A stretch of 64,000 bases of DNA, from assembly GCA_022410635.1 (NCBI GenBank), contig JAJVDF010000302.1, positions 689,287 to 753,286 of the forward strand, in the 5' to 3' direction. A program made the position numbers and the translations under genes. Under the pieces are notes generated by a model. That model was not told where the DNA came from. It did not search any database and saw only the letters and a list, made by a program, of their open reading frames with translations. The DNA is from Tretioscincus oriximinensis (lineage: Eukaryota > Chordata > Lepidosauria > Squamata > Gymnophthalmidae). This document shows positions 1-64,000 of the stretch, one piece after another (within the stretch, counting starts at the first letter, position 1; every line of letters starts with the position of its first letter).

Positions 1-1232
1 AATGCTTCCTTGAGAGATGTGGTAAGCCCACTGGCTCTTGAGGAGGTAGTGGTGCACCTGCTCCTTGAGAAACCTTCCCTGGGCTCAGAAAAACAACTGT
101 GCCTGGACCTTTCCAGGCCAAGTACTGGAGAGGATGTGGCTGTTCACTGNAGGCTTGCTTGGGGAAAAAAACCTGATTATCTAGACCAATTTCTAGACCT
201 TGGTTGATTACCTTCTCTGGGAGAGGGGTAATGCGCCCCTGTTGGTTCTCCTGGATCTCTGCAGCTTTTGATAACACTGATCATGGTATCTTCCTGGAAA
301 GGCTACCGGGTTTAGAAGTTGGTGATATAGTGTTGCAATGGTTAGAACATAAGAAGAGCCATACTGGATTGGGCCAGAACCCATCTAGTCCAGCATCCTG
401 TGTCACACAGGGACCCACCAGAGATGTACCTGGGCAGCCCTGTACCTGAGATAGGTTTTGTGCCTATCTCCAAGGGCATTTCTAGAGAGTAGTGGTGGGA
501 GATTCCTGCTTGATCCCTGGAAGCTCATGGGTCTTTCTCTCTCCCATGCTGTTCAACATCTATACGAAGCTACTGGGAGAGGTCATCAGGAGATTTGGTG
601 TGAAGTGTCAGGAGGGGTGGTTGAAGTGCTTGATGCGTTCCTGGAAGCAGCAATGGGCTGGATAGGGGCTAATAATCCAGACAAGATAGAGTTGCTCTGT
701 GTCACAGTGTCCCGAGTATGTGAAATTAAGAGGCATCCTGTCCCTGATGGGGGTGAATTGTCCTATAAAGGACAGGTGTGAAATTGGGGTGTTTCTGGCT
801 CCTGTGCTGGCCCTTGAAGGTCAGGTGGAGTTGGCNGCCAGGAGCACCTACTTCAAGTTACATCTGGTTTGCCAATGTATGGCCACTTGTGAACAGGTAN
901 GATTTGATAACTTCCAGAATCACTGTGTATGCCGCTGCCTTTGAAAATTGTTTGAAAGCTGTAGCTNGTTAAGAATGCAACAGCTAGACTGCTGTTTGGA
1001 ACAACTGGCTGGACATTATTTCAGTCTTGAAAGAGCTGCACCAGCTATATNTGCTACCAAGCCTAATTCAAGGTATCTAACCTATAAGGTTCCAAATAAC
1101 TTGACCCCAAAATATCTAAGGAACTCCTCCATTCCTTAAGTTCTACAGAGGAGGCCCTTCTGACTGTANCACCTGTTGCAAAGAGGGTGAGAACCTGGGC
1201 TAGTGCATTCTCCATGGCAGCTGAATAAAACA
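1..1232 (+). mobile_element. L2-like LINE reverse-transcriptase remnant
   Basis: Scattered, frameshifted reverse-transcriptase blocks read in the + direction: LDLCSF-like residues before DNTDHGIFLERLPG (from ~255), then SPMLFNIYTKLLGEVIRRFG at ~545-600 and KLHLVCQCM at ~850-890. The order (AFD box, then the SPMLFNIY box, then C-terminal blocks) is that of vertebrate L2/L3-type LINEs. It is interrupted by an antisense SINE-like insertion at ~345-530. No intact ORF; several N bases. Confidence 0.75.
345..530 (-). mobile_element. short LINE-tail/SINE family 3, copy a
   Basis: Antisense copy of a repeat recognised by AAGAAGAGCCATACTGGAT near one end, then CATCTAGTCCAGCATCCTGT and CCTGGGCAGCC. 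Six copies occur in the window (11183, 11980, 35150, 48060 and 58722 are the others), so it is a genuine dispersed family. It has no visible Pol III box and resembles the 3' end of a reptile LINE, mobilised as a short element. Confidence 0.7.
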
Positions 1233-2094
1233 TACTGTATTTTTCAGACTATTAGATGCATTTTTTCCAAAAAGTAGTGGTGGGGGGAATGTCTGTGTGT
1301 CTTATGGATCGAATGTAGAATTATAAATCATGAGCATGGCTTCCTAAGCCTCTGCTTTCTGTTTCTTTGCTCCCAGGCTTCTTCTCATGATTGCTTGCAA
1401 TAGTTAAAACCCTTGAATTTTGTTTTCTGGAGTGGAAAGTGAAAGCCTGGTGTGGAAGATGAGGCAAGGTGGAAGGGGGAAGAAAGCCATTTGAGTTTCT
1501 CTGCCTAGAAGGGCAGGGTATAAGTATAAATAAATAAANGTTCTGCTTTCTTTCTGCCTGAGCAGCAGGAATGTTAGTGAGTCTTAAGCTCGAGAAGATT
1601 TCTTCTTGCCAGTTGTACAAAGCTGTTGCTCCACTCAAGAAATGATAAGCTTTGAAACCAATGAACTTCAATTCATTGGGGTGGTGTANTTCCTCAGCTT
1701 GTGATGGAAGGCAGGAGNACTGCAGTTGGTTTGTAAAGGAGACAAAGAGACTGCTTGGTTTGTTTTGTTAGATGGGATGTGACTGTGCCTGGAATAACTT
1801 TAATTCCACTTTACAGACTTCTCCCTCTCCTTATACTCTCCTCCNCACTTCCTTCGGGTCTAGCCAAACCTCCTTCGTCTTCTGTTTTTCTATTCATTGA
1901 GTGCCATTGAATTTGCTGACACCCCTGGTCAGGTCTTGTCAATGCAGTAAAATATATGTATTTTCCTCAGCATCTCTTTCCTGCCAGCTGGTGACATATA
2001 TATAATGTAGTGTGGAACAAAATAAATAAAACAGTTTTTTCTTACTTTCCTCCTCTAAAACCTAGGNGCGTCTTATAGTCCAGAAATGTGGTAT
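1233..2094. mobile_element. non-autonomous TIR DNA transposon (~860 bp)
   Basis: The ends are imperfect inverted repeats: left tactgtatttttcagactat, right (reverse complement) begins tataccacatttctggacta. Both continue into AGATGC/AGACGC. No transposase ORF survives; a 116-codon antisense frame inside has no recognisable domain. The superfamily cannot be decided by eye. Confidence 0.55.
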
Positions 2095-3443
2095 ATAAAA
2101 GCATGCAATTTTTGTTTGTTTTTTGAGATCCCAANCTCTCATAACTTAGGCTGTAGAGGATGATGCAAAGAAAGGTTTACATATAGCTGCCCCTTCCTAA
2201 CATCTGAAAGCTATTTAGTTTTCACTTCTCANCAAGAAAAATGAAAACAATCCAGCAGTTCTTATTTAACCAGATATACGGGCATTTCAGTTGGCCTAGT
2301 ACCATCCATTTTCTTGCATAGACTGTTATATATCCATCCCATCAGATTTCCAAGTCTTTGATAGAAGTCGTATACTGAAGATTATACTGAAGATCATATA
2401 CTGACCTTTTAGCAATACGTGATCACATTTTGTGCTTCTGTTTTCCTTTGAATCTGCCTCAGGTAAACTAAACACAAATAAAGATGGCTAAAAACCAAAT
2501 ACAACACTCACAGTTGAAATACTTTTTCAATATCAATGAAGTTTCTTCTTCCTGCCATTTTAAACTATGATTTATTGTCATTACTCTAGTATTTTGTTTT
2601 CCACTTCTGTAGTANACTGAGGGTGTGGCTGTAGTTAAGTAGTAATGCAAGAAACTAGAAAGTAGAGCGCCTCTCTCNAGAAGTAAGTAATGGCAAGTCA
2701 TTCCTCTATCTCTGGCAGGAAAATTTNCAGCATTAAAATTGCCCACATAGTAAACCTGTGATGCCCCTATAATAAACAACTGTTGCCAGCAATGGGTTAA
2801 GAAAGTGGTGTATTGTAATTAGCAAGTGAATTAGAACTGAAGCAGTGAACTGGTCAGAATGCTACTCTTTGATAGCATATCCCAGCNGCCCTTTGACCAA
2901 TCAGTAAACAGTTTTGACCTTGTCTGGAATGTGCCCCCATAACTGACCAATAACAAACTGTTCCCTAACATTCTAAATGTTGGAATCTTAACACATTAGG
3001 CTAATAACCAACTGCAAGTGTTCCTTATAATATATCTCCACTTTTTTGCTGTGTTCTGAATTTTGTCCTGTTTGCAATCTCATTTTCAGCTTGAAAATAT
3101 TACGTAGAATTTTGATTCTGTCTTCCAGAACATTTGCTTCCTCGACAAATTCTACGGCACCATGTGTTAAATACAGGCAAAATCATATTTTATCTTTTTT
3201 GCTTCATCCTAGGGCACTTTTTAAAACACATTTTTATGAGAAAGGATGAAGCTGCTTTATGTCAGTAGAACAACTACTGTACTTGGAATGCAACTTAGAC
3301 TGCTGTGACCCGCGTGTGTGAATTTGCTCACTCAACTGTGTGAAAGTGACCATATTGNGTCTGACTCGGATATTGAATTAAAAAATGACAAAAATCAATA
3401 ATGAATTGCAATAATTTTCCTATTTCATTTGATTTTTTTCCAG
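2095..3443. other. MORC2 intron, no recognised element
   Basis: AT-rich intronic DNA up to the acceptor of window exon 1. Short antisense and sense frames are present but show no domain, codon bias or splice context. Nothing resembling the upstream MORC2 exon (DDGAGMDPS) was found. Confidence 0.6.
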
Positions 3444-62771
<59,328 letters not shown>

Positions 62772-62879
62772 GTGAGTGAAGCTATGTCCCCAAACCTGGA
62801 CTACCTGACCAGTAGGATCTCTATACTAGACTGACCAGGTTTTCTGAGACCCAATCTGGGGTAAGTAATATTCATGCTA

Positions 62880-62905
62880 ATTTGCATATTCATGAATATG
62901 CAAAT
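62880..62905. other. perfect 26-bp palindrome with two octamer motifs
   Basis: Perfect reverse palindrome: ATTTGCATATTCA followed by its complement. The ends are ATTTGCAT and ATGCAAAT, the octamer sequence recognised by POU-domain factors. In the intron ~110 bp after exon 21. Function not shown. Confidence 0.7.
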
Positions 62906-63346
62906 CTCCCACCAACATGCATACTCTTCTGAAATCTCACCCAAGTAATCTGCGAAGCATGCAAGAATTTTTTCAAATTTGTGAGAATTGTGGTTGTGGT
63001 GGTGTAGTGATTTTATTAAAAAAAAATCCTCAACAAAAATGGGGTAATTGCTGCCCGCCCCCACTGGGGGGCGGGGTAAACACACAAAAACTAGGTTCTT
63101 TTCCCCCCCCCCAAAAAAAAAAACAAAAAAAAGGGTAATCTGAACAACCTACTGCCAACCTACCAGGCTCCCTTCTCATTAAACCCAGTATCTGTCAGAC
63201 TTTTTGAGTATGGATGTAAAAGGGCAGTGTTCTTACTTGATATGCAGAAACAATTACTTTATTAGGTATACTACTCATAAGCCTGTAAAAATGTGGGAGA
63301 GGTAGACGTTCCTGCCAAGCAACATAGAGGCAAACTGCAGCGTCTG

Positions 63347-63460
63347 AGTGGTGGTGGTGGTGGTGGTGGTGGTGTATGTGCTCCAGGCAGGCTTGTGCAA
63401 GTCACGGGGGAGGGGGGGTATGTGCTCCAGGCAGGCCTGTGCAAGTCATGGGGGNGGGGG
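63347..63460. repeat. GGT microsatellite and 45-bp tandem duplication
   Basis: (GTG)n from ~63347 to 63374, followed by two copies of TATGTGCTCCAGGCAGGC..GTGCAAGTCA (from 63375 and 63419) each ending in a G-run. A small simple-repeat cluster. Confidence 0.75.
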
Positions 63461-63817
63461 GCACGGATTTATTTGGTTGGTGGTGGGGCTACAGTTCTCA
63501 CCAGTGATTGGTTAGAAGGCCAATTGCCAGGACACGATTCAGAGGCCGAATCCTATTTAGAATAGGATATTAAAGGGTAAAAAAAAAATCTCATTGAAAT
63601 CACCAGTTGCTTAGGAAGAGCAATGCTATGGAACTCATGCCAGACTTCCTACAGCCAAAGGCTTTAAAAGTCTTCCCACGTTTCTGTAACCCCGTAGATG
63701 TTTCACTTTCATATAGAGGAGTGGATTTTGTGTATTATCTTCTGTCCTGAAAACAGATAGATGTACTTATGTACACAACAAGAATTTGCCACTTATTAAT
63801 AACTTCCACAGAAAGTC

Positions 63818-63960
63818 AGAATTCCTTTCATCTGGAGACTCACCAGGCGACTACACTGTAGTTTTCGGCACCTGGTAAAAACATACCTCTGCTCCCAGGT
63901 TTTTTATTCTTAACTCCATCCACATTCTGACCTTCCAGGGAGGGAAGGTATAGATTTTTT
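63818..63960 (+). mobile_element. L2-like LINE fragment
   Basis: Reads TGGAGACTCACCAGGCGACT and CACCTGGTAAAAACATACCT, matching the 3' coding/UTR region of the L2-like copy at 61560. Confidence 0.6.
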
Positions 63961-63990
63961 TAAAAAAATTAATTAATGTGTATTTCACAG

Positions 63991-64000
63991 AAGATGAAGT
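63991..64000 (+). CDS. MORC2: possible start of the last MORC2 exon (cut by window edge)
   Basis: The window ends tatttcacag followed by AAGATGAAGT. The upstream exon ends in phase 0 and the human tail is short and acidic (DIDINTDDELD). A phase-0 exon starting here would read K-M-K, or M-K if the next AG is used, which does not clearly match. The acceptor is good but only 10 bases are visible. Confidence 0.2.

Noticed and set aside
1..3443. Upstream MORC2 exons (N-box and DDGAG region)
   Set aside because: No sequence encoding these motifs was found with splice sites; they must lie left of the window.

Overview
This is a vertebrate genomic window, most likely from a lizard or another squamate reptile. 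Coding sequence is split into short exons with GT-AG introns, and the introns are packed with reptile-type repeats: CR1, L2-like, L1 and a Vingi/I-like LINE, DIRS-type tyrosine-recombinase elements, Penelope-like elements, Tc1/mariner and hAT-like DNA transposons, and tRNA-headed SINEs. The organism call is inference from repeat content and protein similarity. No bacterial gene, CRISPR array, rRNA or free-standing tRNA gene was seen.

The window holds one host gene, MORC2, on the + strand. Twenty-one consecutive exons (3444 to 62771) join in frame with no stop, and every exon-junction phase checks by hand: 2,816 nt, about 938 codons, corresponding to human residues ~77 to ~1010. The first ~76 residues (including the N-box of the ATPase) lie upstream of the window. 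The last ~20 residues lie at or beyond the right edge. Order: GHKL ATPase (exons 1-5), coiled coil 1 (exons 6-8), transducer-like half (exons 9-11), CW zinc finger (exons 11-13), coiled coil 2 (exon 13), proline-rich linker (exons 14-16), acidic linker and chromo-like domain (exons 17-18), Ser/Thr-rich linker (exon 19), C-terminal helical region (exons 20-21). From the family, the product is a nuclear ATPase acting with the HUSH complex in silencing LINE-1 and other chromatin.

Layout. 1-3443: upstream intron with an L2-like LINE and a TIR element. 3444-10920: seven exons, with a CR1 between exons 4 and 5. 10921-32077: a 21-kb intron holding a nearly complete Vingi/I-like LINE with a still-open ORF1, five of six Penelope-like insertions, and a decayed Tc1 element. 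32078-41938: exons 8-12, with a nested DIRS element between exons 8 and 9. 41939-51231: exons 13-15 with a second DIRS, a second Tc1, a hAT-like MITE beside a GC donor site, and an L1. 51232-62771: exons 16-21 with L1 remnants, several MITEs, possible LTRs and an L2-like LINE tail.

The most interesting signal is the Penelope-like family. At least four of six copies have 8-14 bp target-site duplications, several are folded into inverted-repeat hairpins, and all carry a motif resembling a hammerhead ribozyme core but with two systematic deviations. Other points of note are a GC-AG intron in MORC2, a 12-nt exon extension beside a donor, a MITE carrying two perfect TGACGTCA sites, and a perfect 26-bp palindrome carrying two octamer motifs.
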